This document shows, piece after piece, positions 16,791-27,038 of a stretch of 64,000 bases of DNA (its first letter is position 1; every line of letters begins with the position of its first letter). The DNA is from Pseudarcicella hirudinis (GTDB lineage Bacteria; Bacteroidota; Bacteroidia; Cytophagales; Spirosomataceae): assembly GCF_900115665.1 (NCBI RefSeq), contig NZ_FOXH01000011.1, positions 31,467 to 95,466 on the forward strand, given 5' to 3'. A program made the position numbers and the translations under genes. Under the pieces are notes generated by a model that searched no databases, was not told the DNA's origin, and worked only from the letters and a program-made list of their open reading frames with translations.

Positions 16791-17249
16791 TCACTTTTTT
16801 TCCCTCATAAAAGCTATATAATCTGTCACAGGCATTTTTTCTATTTTCCCCTTTAATTCTGAAACAATCTGCCCGCGATGATACGTCGAATGATTTATCA
16901 GATGAGTAATGATTTCTGCTACAGAAGAAGTATAGGTTTCATTCAATGAAGTTTTATAGGAAATCTGTTTATGAAACTCATTTTCATCCATCTGCGCAAT
17001 AAGCTGCTTCCAGTTTTGTGTCACTTTCGTCAGAAGATGAATGCACTCAAACAAGTCTCTCATTTCCCATAAAGCCATATAGGTCTGCTCATGTCTGACC
17101 CTGCTGAGCCAGTTATTCTGAGCAGCCAGGATGTGATTCAGCAACTCCATACATTTGGCATTTGGAAAACGTGTTTCCTCTATAGCATCAATGACCTTTA
17201 AATTTGCCCAGTGCTCATATTCAAATAATCTTTCGAAATGCTCTTTCAT
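16791..17249 (-). CDS. DinB-family putative metal-dependent hydrolase
   Basis: About 152 residues from the ATG at 17249 (MKEHFERLFEYEHWANLKVI). The longer frame from 17354 adds 35 residues of poor character. The fold is the four-helix DinB/YfiT bundle: an early EHWAN helix, HILAAQNNWLSRV in helix 2, and HSTYHRGQIVSEL supplying the paired metal-ligand histidines. Some family members are bacillithiol or mycothiol S-transferases; most are uncharacterised. No operon partner. It converges on the terminator shared with the tRNA-like RNA. Confidence 0.85.
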   Translation of the reverse strand: MKEHFERLFEYEHWANLKVIDAIEETRFPNAKCMELLNHILAAQNNWLSRVRHEQTYMALWEMRDLFECIHLLTKVTQNWKQLIAQMDENEFHKQISYKTSLNETYTSSVAEIITHLINHSTYHRGQIVSELKGKIEKMPVTDYIAFMREKK

Positions 17250-17503
17250 AAACTTCTGATTTTGATGTGTTTCACCTGTCTGAAAATGATTTGAACGAAC
17301 CAACATTGAACAGGTAAAGTACCTTTTTTTTCGACGAAGAAAAAACTTTACCATGAATTAATAACAATTCTTTTCGCGAAAAAATTGACTCCTGATAAAT
17401 CAATTACTAACTTTTGAAAAAATTCCTTTCTCAGGAACTAAAAAAATAGTATTCTTGTAACTCAATAGACTATATATTATTTTCACGATAAATCCACAAA
17501 ACC

Positions 17504-18139
17504 ATGTCATTAAGATTAGGAGATATAGCACCCGATTTCACCGCGCAGACTACCCAGGGAGAAATTAATTTTCACGAATGGATTGGTGATTCATGGGCTC
17601 TTTTGTTCAGTCACCCGGCAGATTTCACGCCGGTTTGTACAACTGAATTGGGTAAAACAGCTTTATTGAAAGGTGAGTTTGAGAAAAAAGGTGTAAAAGT
17701 AATTGCTGTTTCAGTAGATGATCTGGACTCGCATAATAAATGGGTTCCGGATATTGAAGAAGTAAACGGAGTAACTGTTAATTTCCCGATCATTGCTGAT
17801 GAAAACCGTAATGTTGCTACACTTTACGATATGATTCACCCGAATGCTTCTGAAAAAGCAACAGTACGTTCGGTATTTATCATCGGGCCAGACAAAAAAG
17901 TGAAGCTTACTTTAACTTATCCTGCCTCAACCGGCCGTAATTTTCAGGAATTACTTCGTGTAATTGATTCTTTACAATTAACTGCCAACTACCAGGTTGC
18001 CACTCCGGCCGACTGGAAAGACGGGGAAGATGTAATCATTACGCCAGCGGTTAAAACTGAAGATGCTGCTGAAAAATTCCCTAAAGGTTTCACTATTGTA
18101 AAACCATATCTGAGAACAACTCCTCAGCCGAATAAATAA
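17504..18139 (+). CDS. 1-Cys peroxiredoxin (Prx6 type)
   Basis: 211 residues. The peroxidatic Cys45 sits in HPADFTPVCTTELG, the Prx6 signature, and it is the only cysteine in the protein, so this is a true 1-Cys enzyme. The C-terminal Prx6 extension (about residues 165-205, containing TPADWKDGEDVIITP) is intact. It reduces hydrogen and alkyl peroxides in the cytosol and is regenerated by an outside thiol. A single-gene unit: an 18-bp terminator follows 21 bases after the stop. The start is well supported by the family-typical MSLRLGDIAPDF. Confidence 0.93.
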   Translation: MSLRLGDIAPDFTAQTTQGEINFHEWIGDSWALLFSHPADFTPVCTTELGKTALLKGEFEKKGVKVIAVSVDDLDSHNKWVPDIEEVNGVTVNFPIIADENRNVATLYDMIHPNASEKATVRSVFIIGPDKKVKLTLTYPASTGRNFQELLRVIDSLQLTANYQVATPADWKDGEDVIITPAVKTEDAAEKFPKGFTIVKPYLRTTPQPNK

Positions 18140-18160
18140 TCGGGACACCCCAAGAACGTC

Positions 18161-18215
18161 AGAATCCCCGGAAATTCAATCGCCTGAAACTGAATTTCCG
18201 GGGATTCTGTTTTTT
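18161..18215 (+). terminator. Very strong intrinsic terminator after peroxiredoxin gene
   Basis: A perfect 18-bp stem: AGAATCCCCGGAAATTCA (18161-18178) with TGAATTTCCGGGGATTCT (18191-18208), 12-nt loop, then GTTTTTT. Confidence 0.95.
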
Positions 18216-18292
18216 ACAGACAAATATTGCTGAAGTCTTTACAAACGCTTCCATTCCATTGGCTCATCCGATGATTTCCTCCCTCAAATTCC

Positions 18293-18324
18293 TTTGCACC
18301 AATCTGGCTATTTATATAACTTTG
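18293..18324 (+). promoter_or_regulatory. Consensus promoter of GH25 gene
   Basis: TTTG (18293-18296), 20 bases, TAACTTTG (18317-18324). The ATG at 18329 is only five bases after the -7 element, so the mRNA may be leaderless, or translation may begin at the ATG at 18344. Confidence 0.7.
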
Positions 18325-18328
18325 TTGT

Positions 18329-19114
18329 ATGATATTTCTCAGAATGCTCCAAACCCGTTTCAGGAGACTTTCCCCGGGCAGAAGATTAAGAATTATTTTA
18401 CTTTTTTCAGTGATTTTTGCAACAGTCCTATACTTTGCATTTCGAAAAAACCCTAACAAATGGACTAAAGTTTCAGAACTCGGAATTACCCTGCCTTTAA
18501 AATACGCTATTCACGGGATTGATGTCTCTCATCATAACGGCCTGATTGATTGGAAAGACGTTCAGCATATGAGATTCGAGGATGATATGAAACTGGAATT
18601 TGTTTTCCTGAAAGCTACAGAAGGAATCACACATGCCGATCGGCAGTTTGAACGCAACTGGAAACATGCCCGTAAATCGGGATTGAAAAGAGGTGCCTAT
18701 CATTTCTATATCCCCTGGAGAGAGCCTGTCGGCCAGGCTAAAAATTTCATTAACTCTGTAGATTTGTCGGAAGGTGACCTCGCTCCTGTTTTAGATATTG
18801 AGCAGAATTCTTTAAAATCTGATGAGAAAATTATTCAGGAAATAGGCGTCTGGCTGGAATTGGTGGAAGAACATTATCATAAAAAACCGATTATTTATAC
18901 CAATCCCAATTTCTATAAAAAATTCATTGAGGGCAATTATGATGATTATCCGCTCTGGATTGCCGATTATTCAAAAGAAGTCCTGAAAGGCTACGGACAT
19001 CAGCTCTGGTTCTGGCAGCACAACAAAAACGGCTGGGTAAAAGGAATCAAAGGAACTGTCGATTTTAATGTTTTTCTGGGAAATGAAAGCGATTTGGAAA
19101 GCCTGTGTCTCTGA
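18329..19114 (+). CDS. GH25 muramidase (lysozyme), membrane-anchored
   Basis: 261 residues, or 256 if translation begins at the ATG at 18344. A basic N-terminus (QTRFRRLSPGRRLR) precedes one membrane segment (IILLFSVIFATVLYFAF), then a GH25 domain: HGIDVSHHNGLIDWKDV with the first catalytic Asp, FLKATEGITHAD, GAYHFYIPW, and APVLDIEQ with the paired Asp/Glu. GH25 enzymes cut the beta-1,4 bond between MurNAc and GlcNAc. A signal-anchor topology would place the enzyme in the periplasm for cell-wall turnover. It is a single-gene unit with its own consensus promoter. No phage genes are nearby, so a housekeeping role is more likely than an endolysin. Confidence 0.9.
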   Translation: MIFLRMLQTRFRRLSPGRRLRIILLFSVIFATVLYFAFRKNPNKWTKVSELGITLPLKYAIHGIDVSHHNGLIDWKDVQHMRFEDDMKLEFVFLKATEGITHADRQFERNWKHARKSGLKRGAYHFYIPWREPVGQAKNFINSVDLSEGDLAPVLDIEQNSLKSDEKIIQEIGVWLELVEEHYHKKPIIYTNPNFYKKFIEGNYDDYPLWIADYSKEVLKGYGHQLWFWQHNKNGWVKGIKGTVDFNVFLGNESDLESLCL

Positions 19115-19204
19115 TTTTACCAGCTGGAAGTGAAAATTCCGGTCAGCAATTTTGAGTCTGTTACCAGACTTTTGAATATATTTACCGAAATTTCATTGTT
19201 CAAT

Positions 19205-19238
19205 TTTGCCATAATTTTTCAAGGCAGCTTTATCTTTG
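19205..19238 (+). promoter_or_regulatory. Promoter of pgi
   Basis: TTTG (19205-19208), 22 bases, TATCTTTG (19231-19238), giving a leader of about 75 bases before the pgi ATG at 19322. Confidence 0.5.
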
Positions 19239-19294
19239 ATACATCAACAAACCGGGACCTTAGTAAACTTATTTATTTTTCTGAACATAATTAA

Positions 19295-20968
<1,674 letters not shown>

Positions 20969-20989
20969 TTCCGGTTTATTCATAAAGAA

Positions 20990-21015
20990 GGCCATTCCGA
21001 CGTATCGGAATGGCC
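20990..21015. terminator. Bidirectional terminator between pgi and hisS
   Basis: GGCCATTCCGA (20990-21000) pairs perfectly with TCGGAATGGCC (21005-21015), 4-nt loop, followed by CTTTCTTTT on the + strand and CTTCTTTATG on the minus strand. Confidence 0.9.
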
Positions 21016-21048
21016 CTTTCTTTTGTAATATTTCCTGTAAAGCAGGTT

Positions 21049-22416
21049 TTATAATACGGCTTGCAATTCCTGAAGAATCTCTTCAAAACTTAACTTCTTC
21101 TGTTCTCCTGAAATCATATTTTTGAAAGTCAGCTGCCCGGTTTCTATTTCTTCCGAACCGATAATACAGACAAAAGGAATCTGCTTGCGATCTGCATAGT
21201 CCAATTGTTTTTTAAACTTGGCTGTTTCAGGATAGATTTCGGCATTAATGCCTGCCTTTCTTGCTTTTCCTAACAATGGCAAAGCATATTCCTGAGCCTG
21301 TTCATCGAAATAGCAGAACAATAGCTTTGTAATGACTGATTGATTTTCCGGAAATAAATTAAGTTCTTCCAGCACATCATAAATTCTGTCCACGCCGAAA
21401 GAAATCCCGACGCCCGAAACGCCGGGCATCCCGAATGTTCCGGTAAGGTTATCATAACGGCCGCCTCCGGTAATAGAACCAATCTGTACCCCGTTTGCCT
21501 TCACTTCGAAAATCGCTCCTGTATAATAAGAAAGTCCTCTCGCCAGGGTAATGTCTAATTCTACATGTTCTTCAGACAAGTCAAAAGCATTAAAAACTGA
21601 CCAGACTTTCTGAAGTTCTTCTATGCCTTTTTTTCCTGTTTCAGAGTCCTGCAATAAAACGGACAATTTTTCAAACTTTTCGGCATTAGAACCCGCTATT
21701 TCAAAAACAGGATCGAGTTTTAAAATCGATTCCTGAGAAAAACCTCTTTCGGTCAATTCTTCCAGAACCTTTTCTTTCCCGATTTTATCCAGTTTATCAA
21801 TCGCTACGGCCAGGGTTCCCTCCTGTCCTGCCTGACCAATCATTTCTGAAAGTCCGGTCAGGATTTTCCGGTTATTAATTTTCAGTGTAAAATCAATGCC
21901 TAGATTTTTAAAAACCTCATGAATCATCAGCACAATTTCAGCTTCACAAATCAATGAATCCGTTCCCACCACGTCTGCATCACACTGATAAAACTCTCTG
22001 TATCTTCCTTTTTGAGGACGGTCTGCCCGCCATACCGGCTGAATCTGGTATCTTTTGAAGGGAAAAGTCAGCTCTCCCCTGTTCATCGTCACGTAGCGCG
22101 CAAAGGGAACCGTCAGGTCATATCTCAGGCCCTTTTCGGAAATTTTACTGGTCAGTTTCTTATATCCTTCATCCAGGTCATGCTGAGAGATTTTTTCAGA
22201 AAAATTACCGGAATTCAATACTTTAAACAACAATTGATCACCTTCATCTCCGTACTTACCCATCAGTACAGAAAGGTTTTCCATTGTTGGTGTTTCCAGC
22301 GGCATGAAGCCAAATCGTTGAAAAGTCTGTTTGATGGTATCAAAAATAAAATTCCTTTTGACCATTTTATCCGGTCCGAAATCTCTTGTGCCTTTTACTA
22401 AGGAAGGTTTACTCAT
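21049..22416 (-). CDS. hisS: Histidine--tRNA ligase
   Basis: 455 residues. Class II aminoacyl-tRNA synthetase: motif 1 around FGFMPLETPTMENLSVL, motif 2 YREFYQCDADVVG, the HisRS signatures LARGLSYYTGAIFEV and GGGRYDNLTGTFG, and a C-terminal anticodon-binding domain from about residue 355. It charges tRNA-His. The length fits the Bacteroidota form. Transcribed alone on the minus strand, converging with pgi. Confidence 0.96.
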   Translation of the reverse strand: MSKPSLVKGTRDFGPDKMVKRNFIFDTIKQTFQRFGFMPLETPTMENLSVLMGKYGDEGDQLLFKVLNSGNFSEKISQHDLDEGYKKLTSKISEKGLRYDLTVPFARYVTMNRGELTFPFKRYQIQPVWRADRPQKGRYREFYQCDADVVGTDSLICEAEIVLMIHEVFKNLGIDFTLKINNRKILTGLSEMIGQAGQEGTLAVAIDKLDKIGKEKVLEELTERGFSQESILKLDPVFEIAGSNAEKFEKLSVLLQDSETGKKGIEELQKVWSVFNAFDLSEEHVELDITLARGLSYYTGAIFEVKANGVQIGSITGGGRYDNLTGTFGMPGVSGVGISFGVDRIYDVLEELNLFPENQSVITKLLFCYFDEQAQEYALPLLGKARKAGINAEIYPETAKFKKQLDYADRKQIPFVCIIGSEEIETGQLTFKNMISGEQKKLSFEEILQELQAVL

Positions 22417-22567
22417 TGTATAATTTAATATATGGGAGACAAATTCATTTTAAATTTAAAAAGCAGGTAAATAAAAGGCTAAACCCCATTTACAGGCATA
22501 TTCTTCAGTCTGATCCGAAAATCAGGAATCATTTAACGGACACAAATTTAATAAAGTCTTAGGGATT

Positions 22568-22599
22568 TTTGGAATTTAGAATGGATTTTAGTAATTTTG
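22568..22599 (+). promoter_or_regulatory. Consensus promoter of the 51-residue basic protein gene
   Basis: TTTG (22568-22571), 20 bases, TAATTTTG (22592-22599). Transcription should begin near 22604, which rules out the TTG at 22597 as a start and fixes translation at the ATG at 22627. Confidence 0.75.
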
Positions 22600-22626
22600 C
22601 ACCTCAAATCAAAACACTGTTACACG

Positions 22627-22782
22627 ATGGCTGTTACACGACTCATTAGAAAAGACAGAAGAAATAAAGCAATAGCCAACAATAAAGTGGCTGCAATTAA
22701 GCATTTGAAAAGCAGACCAACTATTCAGTTAGTTGATATCGAAGCTATCAAAGCTGAATTCGCTGCGAAGGCTGCGAAGTAA
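22627..22782 (+). CDS. Small basic protein, candidate Bacteroidota-specific ribosomal protein
   Basis: 51 residues, rich in Lys/Arg/Ala (MAVTRLIRKDRRNKAIANN...; C-terminal AKAAK), with no signal peptide. The basic N-terminal half and helical C-terminal half resemble small ribosomal proteins. It is a single-gene unit with a consensus promoter and a strong terminator, as expected of a highly expressed gene. It is not bS21 or bTHX by sequence. I suspect a lineage-specific ribosomal protein such as bL38, described from a Flavobacterium ribosome, but I cannot check this. Function otherwise unknown. Confidence 0.75.
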   Translation: MAVTRLIRKDRRNKAIANNKVAAIKHLKSRPTIQLVDIEAIKAEFAAKAAK

Positions 22783-22807
22783 TTCGAGAAATTTCTTCAA
22801 AGACTTG

Positions 22808-22836
22808 ACCCCGCCAGTTAAACTGACGGGGTTTTT
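22808..22836 (+). terminator. Terminator after small basic protein gene
   Basis: ACCCCG..CAGT / ACTG..CGGGGT stem (22808-22832, one internal mismatch) followed by TTTTT. Confidence 0.85.
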
Positions 22837-22839
22837 CTT

Positions 22840-23178
22840 TTACTGCGGAACTTTCGTATTTTTCTTCATTTTACGCTGTATTTCCCGCTCCATTTTATTA
22901 AATCTTCTGTTGGTATCCATCATTACCCTGAAACGGATAGCCTGTCCAAAACAAAGTAAACCGATACATGTTACAACTATTCCGTAAGATTCCCGCAAAA
23001 GCCAGGTAACTACGGGAGCAGCAGGATTAGCTTTAATGCTGATTGCATTGGCTAATACGGAGAGTCCAAAGGCAAAAAGGATAATACCTCCTAATACACA
23101 AAGAATCCACTTTGTGCGGAGAGGCATTCTTTTGATCATTTTCTGACCAGGTGCTTTTTTAGGAATATCAGGTTTCAT
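22840..23178 (-). CDS. Small membrane protein of unknown function
   Basis: 112 residues with two membrane segments (WILCVLGGIILFAFGLSVLA and SYGIVVTCIGLLCFGQAI) and strongly basic ends (KKAPGQKMIKRMPLRTK; MEREIQRKMKKNTK). Positive charges on both tails suggest both termini in the cytosol. Family not recognised. It converges with the small basic protein gene, whose terminator lies just beyond its stop. Confidence 0.65.
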   Translation of the reverse strand: MKPDIPKKAPGQKMIKRMPLRTKWILCVLGGIILFAFGLSVLANAISIKANPAAPVVTWLLRESYGIVVTCIGLLCFGQAIRFRVMMDTNRRFNKMEREIQRKMKKNTKVPQ

Positions 23179-23274
23179 ATTGGTTAATAATCAAATTGAT
23201 TGCTTGTTTAAAATTTAAGATTTCTCCACAATTTCTTCCGGATCAGACCGGCAGGTTCATCCTCCAAAGGATCA

Positions 23275-23805
23275 TCATTTCAAAATATCCAGGTTATCAT
23301 TCAAAAGCCGCTCTATTTCCAGAAACTCTTCTTTTAATTCTGCCGGATTAGTTATGCCAGTGTATGAAAAAGCATGTTTATCCCACAAAAAAAACGTAAA
23401 GTAATCAGAATTAAAAACCCTTAACGCAGAAGTTTTTCCAATATTCTTCAAAGCATTTTCATTCCATTTCTTTTCTACTGTAAAACGAAAGAAAGCTTTA
23501 GTCCTTATCATCAGAACATCTTTTCCTGCCATTTTGTGCTTAATAGTCGCAGCATGTTTATCTACACTTTTAATGGCGTTCTGCGTGACAAGCACAGGCT
23601 GATTTCTTTCAATAAAAAACTGCTCTCCATTCGTCTTCATTTCCCATCCTTTTGGCAGTAATGATTTAATAACGGCAATTTTCCGGTCTTTTTGTAAGGT
23701 ATTAACATCCAGATATTGAAAAGGCTTAGTCTGTGAAAATCCATGAAACGTGGCAAGACCCCACAGAAGAGTCAATTTTATCCAAGTTTTTTGCAATAAA
23801 ATCAT
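23275..23805 (-). CDS. Secreted protein of unknown function
   Basis: 176 residues with a Sec signal (KLTLLWGLATFHGFSQ, cleavage likely near TFHGFSQ/TK). The mature part (about 150 residues) is mixed alpha/beta, with no motif I recognise and no lipobox. It is followed on the same strand, after 96 bases, by the small membrane protein, so the two may share a transcript. Confidence 0.7.
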   Translation of the reverse strand: MILLQKTWIKLTLLWGLATFHGFSQTKPFQYLDVNTLQKDRKIAVIKSLLPKGWEMKTNGEQFFIERNQPVLVTQNAIKSVDKHAATIKHKMAGKDVLMIRTKAFFRFTVEKKWNENALKNIGKTSALRVFNSDYFTFFLWDKHAFSYTGITNPAELKEEFLEIERLLNDNLDILK

Positions 23806-23967
23806 TACTAAATTTAGTTTAGAATTATATTTACGCCCGAAAAAATATCATTTATCCATCTCCTAAATAATTTTAAGGATTATATGGCTTCGAAAAAATA
23901 CCGGTTTTAAACGGATTTAACAACTTTTTGAAATCATTATTATCCGTAAAACTAACAAAAAGCAAAT

Positions 23968-24726
23968 ATGAAAATGAATAAAAAATTGGCCTTGGTTGCA
24001 TTTTTATGCCTTTCTGCAACTTATCTGAATGCACAAGATCATCGTTTTGTTACTGTAAATCCTACTAAACCGGATGCTACAGAATTTTATGATCCAGAAG
24101 TGAGAGTCGTTACTCCGGGAGCAATTCCTTCTGACGCTATTGTTTTGTTTGACGGAAAAAATCTGGATAACTGGGAGTCTGCAAAAGACGGAAGTGCCGC
24201 AAAATGGGATGTGAAAGACGGGGCTATGACTGTAGTAAAAGGAGCCGGAAATATTTCAACCAAACAAAAATTCGGTGATTATCAGCTTCACATTGAATGG
24301 CGTTCACCTATCGAACCGGAAACGTTGAAAAGCCAGGGAAAAGGTAACAGCGGTATTTTTATGCAGGGAATGTATGAAGTGCAGGTATTGAACTCTTATC
24401 AAAACCGTACTTATCGTAACGGACAGGCAGGAAGTATTTACAAACAAACTGCTCCTTTGGTGAATGCTACTTCAAAAATGGGTGACTGGAATGTCTATGA
24501 CATTATTTACACCGCTCCGCGTTTTACTGTTAATGGCGGTATCGAAACACCTGCTTATGTTACAGTAATTCACAATGGCATTATTGTTCAAAACCATACA
24601 AAAATTCAGGGTACTACAGAATACATCGGACAGCCATTAAATCCTGTTCATGGCAAAGGACCTATCTCATTACAGGATCACGGTAACCTGGTAAGTTTCC
24701 GTAATATCTGGATTCGTGAGATGTAG
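23968..24726 (+). CDS. DUF1080 (3-keto-disaccharide hydrolase-like) secreted protein
   Basis: 252 residues with a signal peptide (KKLALVAFLCLSATYLNAQ). The DUF1080 jelly-roll fold is recognisable from IVLFDGKNLDNWES, FGDYQLHIEWRSP, GNSGIFMQGMYEVQVLNS and GPISLQDHGNLVSFRNIWIRE. The domain is related to concanavalin-type glucanases; some family members hydrolyse 3-keto-glycosides. It is probably periplasmic or surface-exposed. Single-gene unit ended by the terminator at 24809-24847. Substrate unknown. Confidence 0.88.
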   Translation: MKMNKKLALVAFLCLSATYLNAQDHRFVTVNPTKPDATEFYDPEVRVVTPGAIPSDAIVLFDGKNLDNWESAKDGSAAKWDVKDGAMTVVKGAGNISTKQKFGDYQLHIEWRSPIEPETLKSQGKGNSGIFMQGMYEVQVLNSYQNRTYRNGQAGSIYKQTAPLVNATSKMGDWNVYDIIYTAPRFTVNGGIETPAYVTVIHNGIIVQNHTKIQGTTEYIGQPLNPVHGKGPISLQDHGNLVSFRNIWIREM

Positions 24727-24808
24727 TATTTCATGCGGTTTTCTGCCCGGCGATCATTTATTGAGCCGTGGCAAATCGCTATAATTCCTGTTCAATCGGG
24801 ATAAATTG

Positions 24809-24847
24809 GGAATGATTTTTTACTTTTGTAAAAATCATTCCTTTTTT
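24809..24847 (+). terminator. Terminator between DUF1080 gene and methyltransferase gene
   Basis: GGAATGATTTTT (24809-24820) pairs perfectly with AAAAATCATTCC (24830-24841), then TTTTTT. The loop contains TACTTTTG (24821-24828), which also matches a -7 promoter element. Confidence 0.8.
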
Positions 24848-24890
24848 ATTGTAAAGGGGTAAACGCTCCTTTACAAACCAAGTATTTTTT

Positions 24891-25658
24891 ATGAAAAAAA
24901 TTATCAGCTGGACTCTAAGAAACATTCCCAGAAAATATTTACAGTTAGTTTCACATTTTGTCATGAAAGTGTATGCTTTCTTCCTCCGCGGGAATAAAGT
25001 AGAATGCCCTGTCTGTAGTTCAACTTTCACTAAATTCGTGCCTTACGGAAGAGTAGTAGCCCGTGAAAATGCCCTTTGCCCGAATTGTCTGGCCCTTGAA
25101 CGTCACAGACTGATGTACCTGTATTTACAGAGAAAAACAGGTTTTTTCAAAGAAAACCTTAAAGTACTTCACGTTGCCCCGGAATATTGCTTCATTGATC
25201 GTTTTGAAAAAATGAAGAATCTTGACTATATCACTGCCGACATAGAATCTCCTCTTGCGAAAGTAAAGATGGATCTTCACAACATTCCTTTTGAAGACAA
25301 TACTTTTGATGTCGTTTTCTGTAATCACGTACTTGAGCATGTGGAAGATGATATCCGCTGCATGCAGGAAATGAAAAGAGTACTGAAGCCAAACGGCTGG
25401 GGTATTATGCAGTCTCCGCAGGAATGGTCGAGGGCAACTACTTATGAAGATAAGTCAATCACTGATCCCAAAGAGAGAGAAGCACATTTCCTTCAGGATG
25501 ACCACGTAAGAATTTTTGGAAGAGATTATGGCCAAAGGTTACAAAAAGGCGGCTTCCATGTAACAGAAGATAAATTTGTCATGGAAATGCTCCTTGCTGA
25601 GGCAGACCGGTATGCTTTGCCAAAAGAGGAAATCATCTATTTCTGTGAGAAAAAATAA
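24891..25658 (+). CDS. Class I SAM-dependent methyltransferase with N-terminal zinc ribbon
   Basis: 255 residues. Residues 1-60 contain CPVCSSTF and CPNCLALERHR, two CxxC pairs that form a zinc ribbon. The Rossmann methyltransferase domain follows: VLHVAPEYCF (motif I region), an acidic YITADIESP, NTFDVVFCNHVLEHVEDD (motif IV) and MKRVLKPNGWGIM. The family methylates small molecules or proteins; this zinc-ribbon subgroup often occurs near polysaccharide genes, though not here. Substrate unknown. It is followed 38 bases later by an Xaa-Pro aminopeptidase on the same strand, probably cotranscribed. Confidence 0.88.
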   Translation: MKKIISWTLRNIPRKYLQLVSHFVMKVYAFFLRGNKVECPVCSSTFTKFVPYGRVVARENALCPNCLALERHRLMYLYLQRKTGFFKENLKVLHVAPEYCFIDRFEKMKNLDYITADIESPLAKVKMDLHNIPFEDNTFDVVFCNHVLEHVEDDIRCMQEMKRVLKPNGWGIMQSPQEWSRATTYEDKSITDPKEREAHFLQDDHVRIFGRDYGQRLQKGGFHVTEDKFVMEMLLAEADRYALPKEEIIYFCEKK

Positions 25659-25696
25659 TTAAACTGCGATAATTCAGAAACATCAACAAGCTTACC

Positions 25697-26989
25697 ATGA
25701 AATATTTACCTATTCAAAACACGCTTTTCGTCAGGAATCGTGAAAGATTTGCTGCAACATTAAAGCCAAATTCCATAGCTATTTTTAATTCCAATGATCC
25801 AATGCCGACAAATGCGGACGGGACAATGGGTTTTAAACAAAATACTGATCTGTTTTATCTTTCAGGCATCGATCAGGAAGAATCTATTTTGCTGATTTAT
25901 CCGGACTGCCCGGATCCGAAGCACAGAGAAGTATTGTTCTTAAGAGAAACTTCCAACCATATCGCTGTATGGGAAGGCTATAAATATACCATTGAGCATG
26001 CCAGAGAGGTTTCAGGTATTCAAACGATTTACTGGGCAACTCACTTCGAGTCAATCTTAACTACTTTGGTTTTTGAGGCGGAAAACATTTACCTCAATAC
26101 CAATGAGCACATCAGAAACAGTTCGGTGGTACAAACCCGCAATGCCCGTTTCATCAACTGGATGAAAGACCGTTATCCTTTGCATAATTATGAAAGAATT
26201 GCTCCGTTAATGCATTCTTTAAGGGTTATCAAGTCAGAAATCGAAGTTCAGCAATTAAAGGAAGCTATCAGAATTACAGAAAGCGGATTCAGAAGAGTAG
26301 CAAAATTTGTTAAACCAGGAGTTACAGAATATGAGATTGAAGCTGAATTCATTCATGAATTTATCAGAAATCGCTCTGCCGGATTTGCTTATCAGCCTAT
26401 CATCGCTTCCGGAGCAAATTCCTGTGTTTTACATTATATTGAAAACAATCGTCCATGTAAAGACGGAGATGTATTGTTACTGGATGTGGCAGCGGAGTAT
26501 GGCAATTACAATGCAGATCTTACCCGCACAATTCCGGTAAATGGCCGCTTTACCCCAAGGCAAAAACAAGTTTATAATGCAGTTCTGAGAGCAATGAAAT
26601 TTGCTACTTCTATACTTACTGTCGGAAATGTGTGGAGTGATTATCAGAGAGAAGTAGAAAAATTCATCGAATCAGAGTTAATCGGATTAGGCTTGCTGGA
26701 TGCCACAGATGTAAAAAATCAGAACCCAGACAGCCTGCCATTGCTTAAAAAATATTTCATGCACGGTTGCTCACATCACCTCGGACTGGATGTTCATGAT
26801 GTCTGGAACAGATACCGTCGCTTTGAAGCCGGAATGGTTTTCACCTGTGAGCCGGGCATCTACATTCCTGAAGAAGGGCTGGGCATTCGTCTGGAAAACA
26901 ACCTGATTATCACAGAAGACGGAAACATTGACCTTATGGCAGGTATTCCGATTGAGGCAGAGGAAATTGAAGATTTAATGAACTCATAA
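25697..26989 (+). CDS. pepP: Xaa-Pro aminopeptidase (M24 family)
   Basis: 430 residues. The N-terminal AMP-N domain occupies residues 1-150 (GFKQNTDLFYLSGIDQEESIL), then the pita-bread peptidase M24. Metal ligands are visible as the two Asp of LLLDVAAEYGNYNADLTRTIP (about residues 262 and 274), the His of HGCSHHLGLDVHD, and the Glu residues of CEPGIYIPEEGLGIRLEN. The enzyme removes N-terminal residues before proline, using Mn2+ in related enzymes, in the cytosol. A terminator follows directly. Confidence 0.95.
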   Translation: MKYLPIQNTLFVRNRERFAATLKPNSIAIFNSNDPMPTNADGTMGFKQNTDLFYLSGIDQEESILLIYPDCPDPKHREVLFLRETSNHIAVWEGYKYTIEHAREVSGIQTIYWATHFESILTTLVFEAENIYLNTNEHIRNSSVVQTRNARFINWMKDRYPLHNYERIAPLMHSLRVIKSEIEVQQLKEAIRITESGFRRVAKFVKPGVTEYEIEAEFIHEFIRNRSAGFAYQPIIASGANSCVLHYIENNRPCKDGDVLLLDVAAEYGNYNADLTRTIPVNGRFTPRQKQVYNAVLRAMKFATSILTVGNVWSDYQREVEKFIESELIGLGLLDATDVKNQNPDSLPLLKKYFMHGCSHHLGLDVHDVWNRYRRFEAGMVFTCEPGIYIPEEGLGIRLENNLIITEDGNIDLMAGIPIEAEEIEDLMNS

Positions 26990-26996
26990 ACCCCTG

Positions 26997-27021
26997 AAAG
27001 GCAGGAAAATCTCCTGCCTTT
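26997..27021 (+). terminator. Terminator after pepP
   Basis: AAAGGCAGGA (26997-27006) pairs with TCCTGCCTTT (27012-27021), followed by TTTA. Confidence 0.85.
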
Positions 27022-27038
27022 TTTATTGCCCTACTTAT

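Noticed and set aside
18329-19114. Phage endolysin and prophage remnant
   Set aside because: A GH25 domain alone does not indicate phage; there are no holin, structural or integrase genes nearby and the gene has a host-type promoter.
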